Part shown: in pieces, positions 10,341 through 21,928 of the stretch
Position numbering within the stretch: position 1 is the first letter of the stretch
Layout of the letters: the number at the start of each line of letters is the position of its first letter
Assembly: GCF_000002985.6 (NCBI RefSeq)
Contig: NC_003283.11
Location: forward strand, 14,632,001 to 14,696,000
DNA length: 64,000 nucleotides
Origin: Caenorhabditis elegans
Taxonomy: Eukaryota; Nematoda; Chromadorea; Rhabditida; Rhabditidae
Direction of reading: 5' to 3'
Program-made: the position numbers and the translations under genes
Notes under the pieces: model-generated
What the model was told of the DNA's origin: nothing
Database searches by the model: none
Seen by the model: only the letters and a program-made list of their open reading frames with translations

Positions 10341-10803
10341 CTCCATTACCACATTTTCTATGTTACAATCCCTCCCGATGCTTTCACAATTGCTGGTCCA
10401 ATTCCCTACGATTTCATTCCTTTTTATGAAAGACCACTATATCGCGAAATTTCGTGGTTCATCCAGTTTTCACAACGATTCTATTGTCTTCAATTTAGTC
10501 AGAGTTGATTTCTCTTTCAATGCGAACTAACTTGACAAATATAGAAAACAGTTGTGAATATCTCAATGATCTTGAACGAAATTTTCAACATTTTTGGCAA
10601 AACCATAATACGTTGTCCTCCTGGTGCAAAATGACTAAAATTAAATTGTTTCATCGTGCTCAAATAAATCGTTGTAACATGATTTTTTATCCAGTTTTTA
10701 ATAGTTTTCCTGCAAGAATATCTGCTTTGTCGAAATAGTGATCATTCAAGAGGGTTTATTGCAAGTTTACGGTAATAGTTAGAATAATACTGGACATCTA
10801 TAA

Positions 10804-13745
10804 TCATTTCTTGCTTCCTCTTCCTCCACGAGCCCGACCACCACCACGTCCACCTCGAGCAGATTTTGAAGCTCCGGCACCTCCACCAGTCCTAACTTTA
10901 ATAACAACATCAGTAGTTTTCTCCTCGTTATCCTCATTATCGGATTCTCCATCTTCATCTTCAAATTTCTCCACTAGATTTCCTTCTTCGTCCATTTCAA
11001 TTCCAATTGAATTCACACCTCGTTTCTTTCCTTTTGACACAGAATCCATCGAGTATGGAAGCATTCGACCAGTCTTGTTTAGAGTTCTAGTCAATGATGC
11101 TTTCACCTTACTCAAAATTTTACTAGCCGGATCAATTTTTCCAGGCCAAGCAACAATTTCTGTGAGTGCTTCAGTGTCGTCTTTGATGAGATCGTATTCT
11201 GTCATTGTGCTGATCACATCTGGAATTCCATCAGCTTCATGTTCAAGAAGTGGTTTCGTTATTTTCTGACGGAGCATTGGAGCATAATCAGTGGCAAATG
11301 AGTGAGTACCAGCAGAAACTCTGAAAGTAATAAATAAATTCCTAATTCCCATAATGAATTTAGCGTAACTTACTTGAGATGTGTGTGTTGAACCAGTTGC
11401 TGAAGCAATCTCTTCCGTTTTCCAGCTGTCGAGTTTTTTCCCAACCACGATGGGAACTGAATCATTGCCTTCAAATGTCCACCAGTGGCAATCGCTGGAA
11501 GTGCAGCAGAAATCATGCTCTGCTCATTGAGCAACTTCCAGGATCCTCCACCACGAATTTGCCGATCAATAAGGTCTCCAAGGGAAATGAAGTCTGCAGC
11601 TTTTCGTATTCCACGGATCGCTTGGATTGGACTATGCTTTTCATTTTTCATATTGAGATAATTATCCTGGACGAAAAGTGGCATGATTCCATAGTCAGTG
11701 AAGAACATTTCCTGCTTTTCCATTAATGTCGTACGAGAATCCAGGAGACGACGAGCCGCCGAGAATGCATCCTGAAAATGTTGTTAAGATTTCAGAATTT
11801 GTATAACCAGGCGCAAGTTTCGTATCGAGACCAAGTACCCCATTTTTGGCGCGAAAATCGCAAAATTTCACGGCTAGGAGACCTACCACAGCCATATCCT
11901 TCTGGTTGATCTTTGCTCCAACTCCCTTTGACCTCATTTGCAGGTTGTAAATTGTTTGCCGGACGTCATGACCGGATAACTCGATAATTTCGTCCAATTC
12001 TTCTTTGCCAATTTTCATTTTTTCCTGAGAACAGATGGTCATCATCCGAGAACGAATAGTCTCGACACGTGGCTTTGGAAAACGAAGATCATAGCAATAG
12101 TTGGCCAGTGTACGAATTTTCGGATGCTGCCGGTCATTACAAATGCAAATAATTGGAATTTTAGACTCCTTGATAATTTGGATGAGCTCAGAGATCTGTA
12201 AAAATAAACATTTGAATATTAATATATTAGTTCTTCATTTAAACTCACACCAGCTCGATCCTCATTTCCAGACATTCCGTCGACTTCATCCATAATCAGG
12301 ATATGATGAACCTTTTGATTATCTTGTGGAGCACACTTTTTCGCTCCGAAAAACTGCTCAATTTGATGAGAACCAGAGAGTTCGCCAATTTTCGCTTCGA
12401 GATGTTTCTTACTACGCACATCTGATGCATTCATTTCGACAAGTTGAAGGCCCAGTTGTTGACAAGCCATATAGGCGCATGTAGTCTTTCCAACTCCAGG
12501 AGAACCCGATAAAAGAGCTGCTTTGAATGATGTACCATCTTGAGATGACATCCATGGAGCTGGTTTTGCTGAAAATTGCCGATAATATTATAATAAAATA
12601 GAAATAAAATTACTTACGCTTCTTAATTTTTGCCCCTTCGCCAAGATTGTGTTTTGCCCAGTCTTTAATCCATTCCAAAAGCTTATTAATTGGGCTTTTG
12701 TCTCCATTCTGGCCAACAAGTTCTCCCATCCTTTTCGGCTTATACTTATCAACCCATGAAAGTGCTGGGGGTGGCCCACTTGGTTTCGGTTGAAAAACGA
12801 CTGATGACGTGGAAACTTGACTCGACGAAGATGACTCGGAGGTTACTTTCGGTGGATCTTTTTTCACTGATAACGCCTTTTTCTGTGGAGTTTCTTTTTC
12901 TTTTTTGACAGGAATTGATTGCTTCTTTGGGAATTCTTTTTTGACAGAAGGAAGCTCTTTCTTTTTCGGGGTCTCCTTTCTCTTTTCAGGTGTCTTCTTT
13001 TTCACAGTAATAGGAGTGAACGTGTCAAAACTATCATCAGAATCTACGAACTCATCGTCCGACACTTTCTTTGTTTTAGTGTTTTCTTTGGTCGACGGGC
13101 TGATCTCCACTGGCTTCTTAGCTGGCGTTTTTGGTTTTTCAACAGTTTTCGGAGCAACTTTTGGAAGTTTTGATGCAGATGGCGCTGGTGAGTTTTTGAA
13201 GAAGTCTGCGGGATTCACTAATGTTTTTTCGACTTTTTTCTTAGGATCATCACGTTTCGAAGATGACGAAGAAGGTTTGAACATATAATCCAGCGTTTTT
13301 TGACCAACTGGTAACTCCTTTTTTCCACCCTTTCTTTTCTTTTTTTCATCAGTTCCGCGCACGAGCTCGTCTTCGTCAGAGGTTATCTAAAAGCTAATTA
13401 TTGCGATATTTCATGGATATTAGAGTGCTTTCTCACATCGCTCTCTTCTTTTTCTTGCTTTCTCGATCTTTTTGGTGCAGTCTTTTTTTGAGGTGCATTT
13501 TCTTCTTCTTCGTCGTCATCGGTTAGTACTACTGGCTTTGTCTGAAACATTTCTCAATGAGGGTTCAGTTCACATGAATTTCCGAACCCTTTTTTTCGCC
13601 GGTGTCGCTGCCTTCTTTTGCTTTTCCTGGGTGAATGGCATATCATCATCGGAATCTTAAAAAAAGAAATTTCGTAATACACATTTGCACAGAATGCAAT
13701 TTGTTTTTTACCCGAAGAAACCACAATCTTTCTTTTTGTACTCAT
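10804..13745 (-). CDS. rfc-1: Replication factor C large subunit (RFC1)
   Basis: Eight exons give 839 residues: 13745-13712, 13655-13588, 13541-13437, 13386-12618, 12568-12249, 12195-11887, 11771-11374 and 11320-10804; all phases agree. RFC1 is the large subunit of the nuclear clamp loader that opens PCNA and loads it at primer ends. Residues 1-270 are acidic/lysine-rich and low-complexity, with a PIP-box-like QKTLDYMF at 98-105. The conserved part starts LSWVDKYKPKRMGELVGQ and includes Walker A GSPGVGKTT (347-355), NASDVRSK, and Walker B DEVD (419-422) in MDEVDGMSGNEDR, as in other RFC1 proteins. The collar region follows, and the tail is RGG-rich (SARGGRGGGRARGGRG). I see no BRCT domain, which RFC1 usually has before the ATPase. 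It diverges from pmp-3 across a 1 kb spacer. I know rfc-1 as C54G10.2, next to pmp-3. Confidence 0.95.
11810..11866. repeat. Partial copy of the GGTCTCG repeat in an rfc-1 intron
   Basis: Plus strand GCGCAAGTTTCGTATCGAGA, CCAAGTACCCC, TTGGCGCG. This is related to the element at 9472-9757 and lies within the intron between exons 6 and 7. Confidence 0.65.
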
Positions 13746-14752
13746 TTCCTTTTTTGAGGCGATCTTCCGTAAATGTCGAGGGATTGGATTCTCTCCGTCG
13801 GCTTAAAAAATATAATTTTTGTTGGGGATTAAAAACTATAGAAAGGCTTACAAAAATCGCCAAAATCTGGGTGTATTTTCGTAATTTTCGGTTTCGAAAA
13901 AACGATCGAAAAGCAGGAACAATCTTGAGGAGCCAAAATGAAAAAGAATGAAAAAAAAAGTTTTAAAATTTAAAAAACTGAGCGGGAAAAGCAAATTCCA
14001 ACAGAGCGTATTTGCATTTTTGAAATCGTGCCGAGGCCTTATTCGGCTTATTCGTAATGTCCCTTTAATTTCTACAGTATGAAAATTGCAATTTATTTTT
14101 CATAAATTTTTAAGATTCCTTGCTATTTTCCGTTCAAGAAATTCGTTACATATCTTCCCGATTTTTTGTTGATAAAAAATTAAATTCTCGTCTTATTTCA
14201 ACTCAAAGATCCTATATAAAACTGATAATTCTCCTCGCACGAATCACGTTATAAATCTGAATATAAAATTCTGAATATCAAAGGGTCCTCATCTTTCCCC
14301 CAAAAAGTGCCCAATGCTTCCCCGCCCATCATTTTTTTCTTCATCGTCTGCGTTTGCAATCTCTCTTTCCGCTTGCCTCACTTTCTCCTGTCCCCCACTC
14401 TCCTCGTTACACTGTGTGCGGACGCAAATGTATTTGCGTGTACAGCTGACCGAACTTATTCCTGCAAAACCGTCGAAAACTGAAGCTTTTTCTCAAAATA
14501 TTCGAATCATTATAGTCTGTTTATTTATGTTTGGAACATAAAATTGTAATAATTTATGCCGAAAGCTTCATTTTCTGTTTTTTTTTCTGTAAAACTGAAT
14601 TGTTATCAATGCACAAAAACTCAGCAGCACCTTGAATAGCTTTTGTTTTTTAGTTTTGTTTTGATCGTCGTTATCTCTATTGTTATTGTAAATATAAATT
14701 ATGTTTTTGCATGTTCACTCACAGCCAGCTCTTTCCAGATTGCACATCCCGC
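13746..14752. promoter_or_regulatory. Divergent promoter region of rfc-1 and pmp-3
   Basis: 1 kb between the two divergent start codons. It contains an E2F-type site at 13982-13989 and a pyrimidine-rich block at 14290-14410 typical of C. elegans promoters. Short ORFs here lack splice or codon support. Confidence 0.6.
13982..13989 (-). promoter_or_regulatory. E2F-like site upstream of rfc-1
   Basis: GCGGGAAA on plus (TTTCCCGC on the rfc-1 strand), an exact match to the E2F consensus TTTSSCGC, about 240 bp before the rfc-1 ATG. E2F control of DNA replication genes is well established in general; use of this site is inferred. Confidence 0.5.
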
Positions 14753-17700
14753 ATGGAGTCGGATCAAGAAATTCAACTGGAAGAAGTACGAACAGAAAAA
14801 GGTGATAATCATTATCCATTTCTGTTCTTCATTGTCCACGTCTCTGTGCTCATTTCTTTGTGCTCTTTTCAACGCCTTTATCGACCTCATTTGGTTTGAA
14901 TGGGATGGTATGGCCGGCCTACGTTTCTTTTCTTTTTTGTTTCGGATTTGAATGGTGTTTGGTTGTCTTAAATATTCTCCTTGAAACATTTTAAATTCCA
15001 GAAAAATGCTTTGTTTTTTGCTCCGGTTGATCTCAGTAGAATTGTCCAGTCATAAAAAAAGCTTCAAGTTTGTCTAAAATCTCCACTGAAATTCACTATT
15101 TTTCTTGAATTCAACTCCACTCCTCCTCTTCTTAATGTCTATTTCTGGGGCATCTTCTGAAAAAAGCCTTCCTAATCACAAAATTTCAGGTCGCAAAAAC
15201 GCCTCGGCCCAAAATCCGGTCAAAATGGCCAGATTGGCCCTCGACTTCCTCTTCTTTCGGAGGTTCTGGCGTCTTCTTAAAATCCTGTTTCCATGTCATC
15301 GTCGATCGATAACCGCGTGGCTCGCCGGAGCACTGCTCATCGCAACTGCTCTCGATCAAGTAATGACGTATTTAGTTGGAATCCAGCCAAGTCTGTTCTA
15401 CGTGGCACTGGGAAACAAGGATGCTGACACGTTTAAAATTCTGTGTGCACGGGGAGCCGCGATTATTCTTGGAAAAGCTTTTGTAAGATCGAAATTCGAT
15501 ATTTTCTCATCCTAATTAGCGTTTAATTTCAGACATTAGCAGTATTCAAATATCTTACAAATATGTTAGCGATCAAAAGTCGTCAAGTATGTAATCTCAC
15601 GATGCATAGGTTATATTTCAAGAGACAAGCTTTCTTCAAGCTATCTTCTTCTGGGGATATGCTTGATAATCCGTAAGTTTTTTATATAAATTAATTTTAT
15701 AAAATCAAATAATATTTTACAATTTTTCTTTTAATTGAAAAGCTGACTATGAGTTTTTAGATTTTTCGCTTAATTTGGAAAAAACCAAGTTAAGCTAGAA
15801 TTTGAAATTTGTTCAACTTGTCATTGTCGCAACAGCTAAAATACAGCTTAGAATAAAAATATCATATTTTATTGCTGTTTATTTCGCGTTAATTTGTTGA
15901 TATAGGCACATTATAACAATTAATAAAATTTGATGCCTTAAAATGCGCGTACCAACATGTCAACACAAGATTTAACGATCAAAAATTTATCGTGATAATT
16001 TAATTTTGAAAGGAAAAACTTTTCTCTCAATTTAAATTATTTAAATTCGATATTTTTCCAGAGATCAACGTCTAACCCAAGATATTGAAAAAGCCACTCG
16101 AATCCTTTCCAATGATCTTCTAGCTCCAATTGCTACAGCTCCATTCATAATTGGATATTACACATGGCTAACTTATGAAAGTTCCGGTTGGATTGGTCCC
16201 GCAGCGATCTACACCTATTTCTGTATCCAAACAATTATCAACAAGATGATTTTGTCTCCGATTGTTCAAAAAGTATCAGAACAGGAGAAAATGGAAGGAG
16301 ATTTCCGACAAAGACATATGGAAGTTCGTTCGAATGTCGAAGCAATCGCCTTCTATCGTGCTGGTGTTCTGGAGAATATTATGACGAATCAAAAATTAAA
16401 AAATTTAATTGAAACTCAAAAATCGCTAACTGAATGGAGAATGGTTCTAAACAGTATCACGAATGTTTTCGATTATTTCGGTGGAATTCTTTCGTATCTT
16501 ATCATTGGTGTTCCCGTGTTCATCACTCATCTCTATGACGACGTTTCACCTGCAGAATTGAATGGAATTGTTTCACGGGTAAGTTGTTTCTTTTCAAAAA
16601 GATATCTGAAAAAAAAGATGCAAAGCTCAAAATTTGATCATCGATGTTTCGATGCAATTCGATACTGATAAGAAGACAAAAAGCAAAAAGTATGCAGAAA
16701 AAAATGTAATAAATTCTCGTCTAAATCTGTCTAAAATTAAAAACAAAATGTTCAAAATCGAGCTAAATTTTAAAAAAATGTTTTAAAAAAATTCTATTAA
16801 TTAAAAATCTTTAAAATCTCTGAAATATTCATTCAAAGGATTTAAATTTTAATTTTAATAGTTTAATTTTAAATTTCTAAAATCATGTAAAAAATGTTTT
16901 AGAAATCTAATTTTTCATCGAAAGACTTTTTTATGCCCACTTTTGAAACTTTCATCTTCCTGTCACTTTCCAAAGTTTCGATAGAATTTCCTGATTCGTC
17001 TCCTGACGCGGCGGCGAGCGAGTATTTTCTTTTCATTCTGACTCTCGAAATCTCGACACTGATTGAGTCAATTTCGCATGCTCTAGTGCATTAATAATGG
17101 ATGCTAGTTATCCGTTTCACATTTCAATTCGTATCGTCTCTCTCTCCCTTTCGTCAGACTGAGATTTCTGGTTGTTCCGGATGAGGGAACGATGCCAAAT
17201 GAAACCAAAGTACCTGGTCGTTGAAGTGGCCATCATTATACTCTTAAAAACAAGCTGTTGTTGCCGCCTTAGTTCAGAACGACATCTGGTCGTAGTAACT
17301 AGTGAATGAATATCGAAGAAAAAAGCATTTTGTAATGGGAAGAAGAAAATGGAAAACAGAAGAATACAATGAGTTGGCTGTTTCCGGTGTCGCTGAGTCC
17401 GAAAATACTACTTTCGACTTTTTTTGAATATTCAGTAAATCGAGGACTATAATCATAAAAAATTAGAATCTATCAGGTCACACTGGCATTTTGGTGTCTG
17501 TTCAATTCAAAGTGATTGGAAATTGTGTTGATCTTATGATTGTTCATTGAGTTGAGCAATGCAGTGAGCACTATAATCATAACAATTGAGCAGCTTACTT
17601 CGGAAGCGTCCTATCATGTTTCCTGTTTCCTTTTAGTTAATATTGAAATTGTTCCAAACTTTTGATTGCTCAATGAGTCGTGCACTATAATTAAAACAAT

Positions 17701-20700
17701 TCAGAAACTTTGACAGGAAGCATCCTATCAACTTACAAAAAAAGAAAAGAAATGTTTAGAGTTTGAAAAACCAATGGAAATGTGATATCTAGGGCAAGTG
17801 AACTGAAATCTGTCTTACGGGATCTTGTGGAACGGGTAGTAGTGACTTGAAGATTTTAACTTTTGTCGAGATCCGATCGTCGGTCTTTCTTCAAAAAATC
17901 TAAGATCATTTCAAAGGATCCAAAATCACTAATGCATCCATTTTTGTGGTGCTCGTCTCTCTTTCTTTCAAGTGTCTTGTCACCCCGGGAAGCAGATGGT
18001 CGTTGTTCTGAGCAGCAGTTGAACTGCAGTCACAAGACAACACAATCGGCACTCCTTTTTCGTCTCTTCTTCCAATTCCTTCCGTCGTTTTGTTGCCAGA
18101 AGAAGAAAAGAAAAGAAAAATGAATTGGGTGATGGAACAGAGGGAATGTCAGCTGACTCTTTTGGAGCATTTAGATACAATGTGATGATCTCATCAATGC
18201 TCTTTTTTTTAAATGAATGATGATGATTAAACTACAAGAAGAAGAGGGGAGACAAAAGAAGAAAACAACTCCCAAATGACTTGATGATGTTTTACTTTGT
18301 TCGAATTTAAATGCCCAAAGGGATTCTATAGCAGTTTTTGAAATTCTTGGTTTCTTCCAACAAAACTTTGAAATTCGAAAGTGAAAGACAATCGGTCAAG
18401 AACAAAAATGGGATTTTCGTTAAAATATTTCACTAAAAATGACATAAAATTGCCTACTTACTATAAGTATAGAAACTTCAAATATTGTTGTTCTACTAAA
18501 TATTTCTTCCAAAAGCTACCAATTTTCACGTCACACCTCCGGAAAAACATGTCTTCCGTTGTTTCTTTGAGGTTTCAAATGTGCACGTACCCCATGGCCA
18601 CCTGCCCATCTCATAAACAATAAGAAATTGAGGGGAAAATTATAAGTGACTCATAAAAGAGACTAATCCATCAAAAATATATAAAGATCAAATTGAAAAG
18701 TACTCTCGACTTGTCTTAATTTGCAAGAGGCTTATTCCCTTTTTCGTCGCGTATTCTGTCGCCAATTTATTGTCCTCTAGCACACAAACTAATTAATCAC
18801 TTTCCAACTATCTGAGCCCATCTGCCGCTTTCGTCCCTATTGTTGGACTGGGATCCTAAATGACAATTGAAATGGGATTGAAGAAATAATTTGAAAAATT
18901 TAAATGATCAAGGGAAGATAAATTTCCATTTTCAAAACGTATTTAATAAAAAAATTTCAAATTTCAGAATGCATTCTTCTACCTGTACCTCATCTACAGC
19001 TTCTCGACGGTGTTAAAACTCACTGGAGATTTTGGAGAACTTGCTGGAGTCACTCATCGGTATGTTTCAATTGTGAATTTCTCCCCATGGAGAACTTTTT
19101 TGTTGATATTTACTTTAGAAAAATTGTGCGCTTAAAAAAAAACAACACCGCACCTTTTTTCCGCCAAAAATTTTTTTTTTCGGAGAGAAAAATTAAAAAT
19201 GATTGCAAAATCACCAATAATCACCAAAAATACGAAAATAAAGTTTTCGTAAAAAAAAGTTTTTTGGAGAAAAAACTTTGAAAAAATTGCAAAATTTCTA
19301 GGAGTGGGTTACTGTAGTTTTTAAGATTGACATCATTTTTTTCCTAGTTTTTGAACAAAAACGAAAAATTGGAAATCGAAACACTAGAAAAAATTGTGGA
19401 TTAAATGTAGAGAAAAAGAGGAAATTTCATTTATCAAAAATATGTTGCATTTTTATGTGCAAAAAAAATAGTCGAACCGCCAATACTCTTCTTTTTATAC
19501 GTTTGATAATTTTTTTTTCGAAATTCCAATTTTCAGTGTTATGGAACTTCACGAAGAGCTGAATCGTCTTCACTCGGATTGCCTTGAAACTGATCGTCCT
19601 CCATCTACAGTACCATCTTCAGTTGTCGTTATTGCTTCTGATGAAGATGATAAATCAGCGTCCCGACACATGCAAGAGATTCATGGAAAACAAATGTCTC
19701 TGGAACGAGATGAGCAGGAAGAGGAAGAAGCACAATATCTACTCGGAGGAAAAACTGGTCAAGAGGATGATTGGCCGGATGATGGTGTCGCGATTACTGT
19801 AGATTCGGCTACACTTTCACCGCCCAATGACCATAGTCATTTGATAGTTCAGTGTAAGTTTTTAATTTCTACTACAAAATTCATAGATTTCAAATTATAA
19901 AATCACAGCCGGGACAAAAGATTGTTTCGGTCAAAAAACCTGGAAGAAAAAGTCGATTTTGAATTTATTTTGAAACATTAATATTTATAAATCAAAACGT
20001 AAAAATCATTAAAAAACCACATTTTTCTAGATAATATATGCACAAAAAAATAAGTCTTCAAACTACGAAATTGTCTTGGTTTTTTTTTTGGTGTCAAAAA
20101 CCATAAAACCAATTTTTCGCTAAATTTTCAAAAAAAAAAAAGAAAACTGTTTTTTTCTCCATAAAAAGCTTTTATTTCAGTGCTCTCGTTGCAAATAATC
20201 CAAGGTCAAACTCTTCTGATAACTGGAGACAGTGGATGTGGAAAATCGTCACTTCTTCGAATGTTTGCTGGCCTTTGGCATTGTTCGTCAGGAAAAATGG
20301 ATTGTCATTGGCGTCGACTCACTTCAAATCTGTTCTTCCTGGCTCAAAAACCATATTTCCCATCTGGAAACACCACTCTGCGACAACAAATCGTATATCC
20401 AGTCAAAGCATTGCAAGTTGATAAGGATGTTGCAAGAATCACTCAAATTTTGGAATGGGTGAAGATGGAGCATCTAGTCGAACGATGTGGTGGTCTTGAT
20501 ACTCCAGTTGAATGGGATTGGATGAAGACACTATCTCCTGGAGAACTACAAAGATTATCACTGGCTCGAGTGTTTTATACGAAGCCACGGATAGTTTTCC
20601 TTGATGAATCCACGTCAGCAATTGGATTCGAGCTGGAAATGGCAATTTATAGGAAATTGCAAGAAGAGAAGATCACATTTGTGTCAATTGGTCATCGGTA

Positions 20701-20890
20701 TTCGCTGAAACAATTCCATGATATGGAACTTAGAGTCAAGGTATTATTGAATTTAAAAACTAAAGAATGCATTTAATTTTAATTTTTGCAGGGTCGCAGT
20801 GGAGAATGGTCCCTTCACGACATTGACACAGCCTCGATAGCTAGTCGAACTGCCAGTTTCCTTGGTGCCGATACAGTTCTTTCCATGTAA
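14753..20890 (+). CDS. pmp-3: Peroxisomal-membrane-protein-type ABC half transporter (ABCD family)
   Basis: Eight exons give 688 residues: 14753-14801, 15190-15482, 15533-15672, 16062-16578, 18968-19059, 19537-19853, 20181-20740 and 20792-20890. ATG 14753 is the first ATG after a TCTTTCCAG acceptor (probable SL1 site). The first exon ([16 protein letters not shown]) joins in frame to [12 protein letters not shown]. The transmembrane domain includes [20 protein letters not shown] and the EAA-like [14 protein letters not shown]. The nucleotide-binding domain has Walker [10 protein letters not shown] (485-493), Q-loop Q525, signature [10 protein letters not shown] (587-596), Walker B RIVFLDE (606-612) and H-loop His641. 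Between them is an acidic insert (exon at 19537-19853, [26 protein letters not shown]). The compact size and motifs fit the ABCD4-like branch; human ABCD4 serves lysosomal cobalamin export, but the worm substrate is inferred. The D-loop SAIG replaces the usual SALD. I know this gene as C54G10.3, a widely used expression reference. Confidence 0.95.
16579..18967 (+). other. Large pmp-3 intron (2.4 kb)
   Basis: Much longer than the other introns. It contains a diverged tandem duplication (17538-17616 and 17662-17730) and a CT-rich region at 17940-18110. No nested gene is supported; short ORFs at 17863-18123 and 18381-18623 lack splice support. Confidence 0.5.
17538..17730 (+). repeat. Diverged tandem duplication in the pmp-3 intron
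   Basis: 17538-17616 (GATTGTTCATTGAGT, GAGCACTATAATCATAACAA, GAAGCGTCCTATCA) aligns with 17662-17730 (GATTGCTCAATGAGT, TGCACTATAATTAAAACAA, GAAGCATCCTATCA). Confidence 0.75.
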
Positions 20891-21811
20891 TCACGTTCCC
20901 CCTCCCATTCCTTTACTTTTCCCAATAGAATATTCCAAATTTTCCCTGCCAAGTACCCTTACATGCTTTTGGACATCCCCTTTTTACTACTTCAGGTATG
21001 ATTGTTTTAAGATCCTCATGAGCTTTACCCCCATATGCCCCGAAATCTTCTTGTTTCATGGATATCCGCCTTTTAAATTTTCTTATCAAATTTTTCTTGC
21101 TCTCTGCATTTTTTGCTCTGAAAATTCGAGATTGCTGTATTTGTTCTGTGAATATCCTTTTGTTTTCTTTCCTATCCTCAACTTTAAAATATCGCTTTAT
21201 GCTGCTTCATACTGGAGATTTTTCGTGTTCATCCCCCTTTTTTACTTACATCGAATTCTTTCCCTTCTTCGCTCCTTCTCCTCCTTTTTACGATTTTATA
21301 TACTGGTATCTTTTTCATATTTCCGTTTAATTGCCAATTACCCACAAATTGCTGTTATTATATGTTTGTCATTTTTTGAGTTTCAAAGAGTGATGAGCAT
21401 GTGATTTGATTATTATGCTGCCTTTGAAGCTTTCAAGAAATTGGATATTAAAACAATTGTTATCTTTTTCTAGCTGATGTACAACAGATTGATAAGACAA
21501 TCATTTTATTGTCATGTTCCTATTTTGGATAAGCGAACAAGTCAAGTGGATGTGTACCCGTTGAGAAGTATACAAGAAGATTTTCAAATAACAACAAAAA
21601 TACCATAAAACAATTAAAACCGGTTTCGGTTGGCACAATCGAGATCAGAGGTCGGCTTTTGAGATTGATTGGTTTTTTTTTTGGTATTTGGAACCCGTCG
21701 AGCCGACCTCTGCGACACAAGCTAACCGATCAGAATATATTGAAATTCTGATTCCGTGACAAAAAGATGTTTGCGTAGGTGGCCGTTTTAGAGAAGTAAA
21801 ATTGAAGATTT
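20891..21811. other. 3' flank of pmp-3 with a foldback
   Basis: Pyrimidine-rich, probably UTR and spacer. A 180-codon frame (20862-21404) overlaps the pmp-3 stop in another frame and is Phe/Ser-rich; I do not count it. A foldback lies at 21626-21730. Confidence 0.5.
21626..21730. repeat. Inverted repeat with perfect 12 bp core
   Basis: CAGAGGTCGGCT at 21646-21657 pairs perfectly with AGCCGACCTCTG at 21701-21712. Outer flanks (CGGTTGGCACA / GTTAGCTTGTG type) extend the arms imperfectly to about 30 bp. Confidence 0.85.
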
Positions 21812-21928
21812 TCAGAAGAATCGGTATCCATGAAGCATCGGGTCGACGATAGTTGAACCTGCTTCAGGCAGCAAAAAGTGATTGTTTGTTGCCCAGAAGT
21901 CGGTTTGTGTTAGAAGGCGTTTACATTT
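21812..21928 (-). CDS. Isolated coding exon, possible alternative last exon of the mitochondrial carrier
   Basis: After a TTTTTTTTTCAG acceptor the minus strand is open in phase 0 for 38 codons to TGA (21812-21814): KCKRLLTQTDFWATNNHF, then LLPEAGSTIVDPMLHGYRFF. Its composition is strongly protein-like. The nearest upstream exon on this strand is carrier exon 5 (23032-22903), which ends in phase 0 at a GTGAGC donor, so splicing across about 970 bp would extend the carrier in frame. The alternative is a fragment of a lost gene: the ATNNHF segment faintly recalls the TNDHYF motif of paraoxonases. Confidence 0.4.
   Translation of the reverse strand, partial: KCKRLLTQTDFWATNNHFLLPEAGSTIVDPMLHGYRFF

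Larger units (their letters stand above)
9383..10803. other. Spacer with two inverted-repeat elements
   Basis: It holds the GGTACCCGGTCTCG element (9472-9757) and the CACGTGG / GATCTAC foldback (10139-10340). Short ORFs at 10326-10530 overlap in two frames and are not supported. The 3' end of rfc-1 is at 10804. Confidence 0.5.

Noticed and set aside
20862-21404. 180-codon plus-strand frame overlapping the end of pmp-3
   Set aside because: It overlaps the last pmp-3 exon in another frame, is very Phe/Ser/Tyr-rich as expected of T/C-rich 3' flank, and has no splice or start support.
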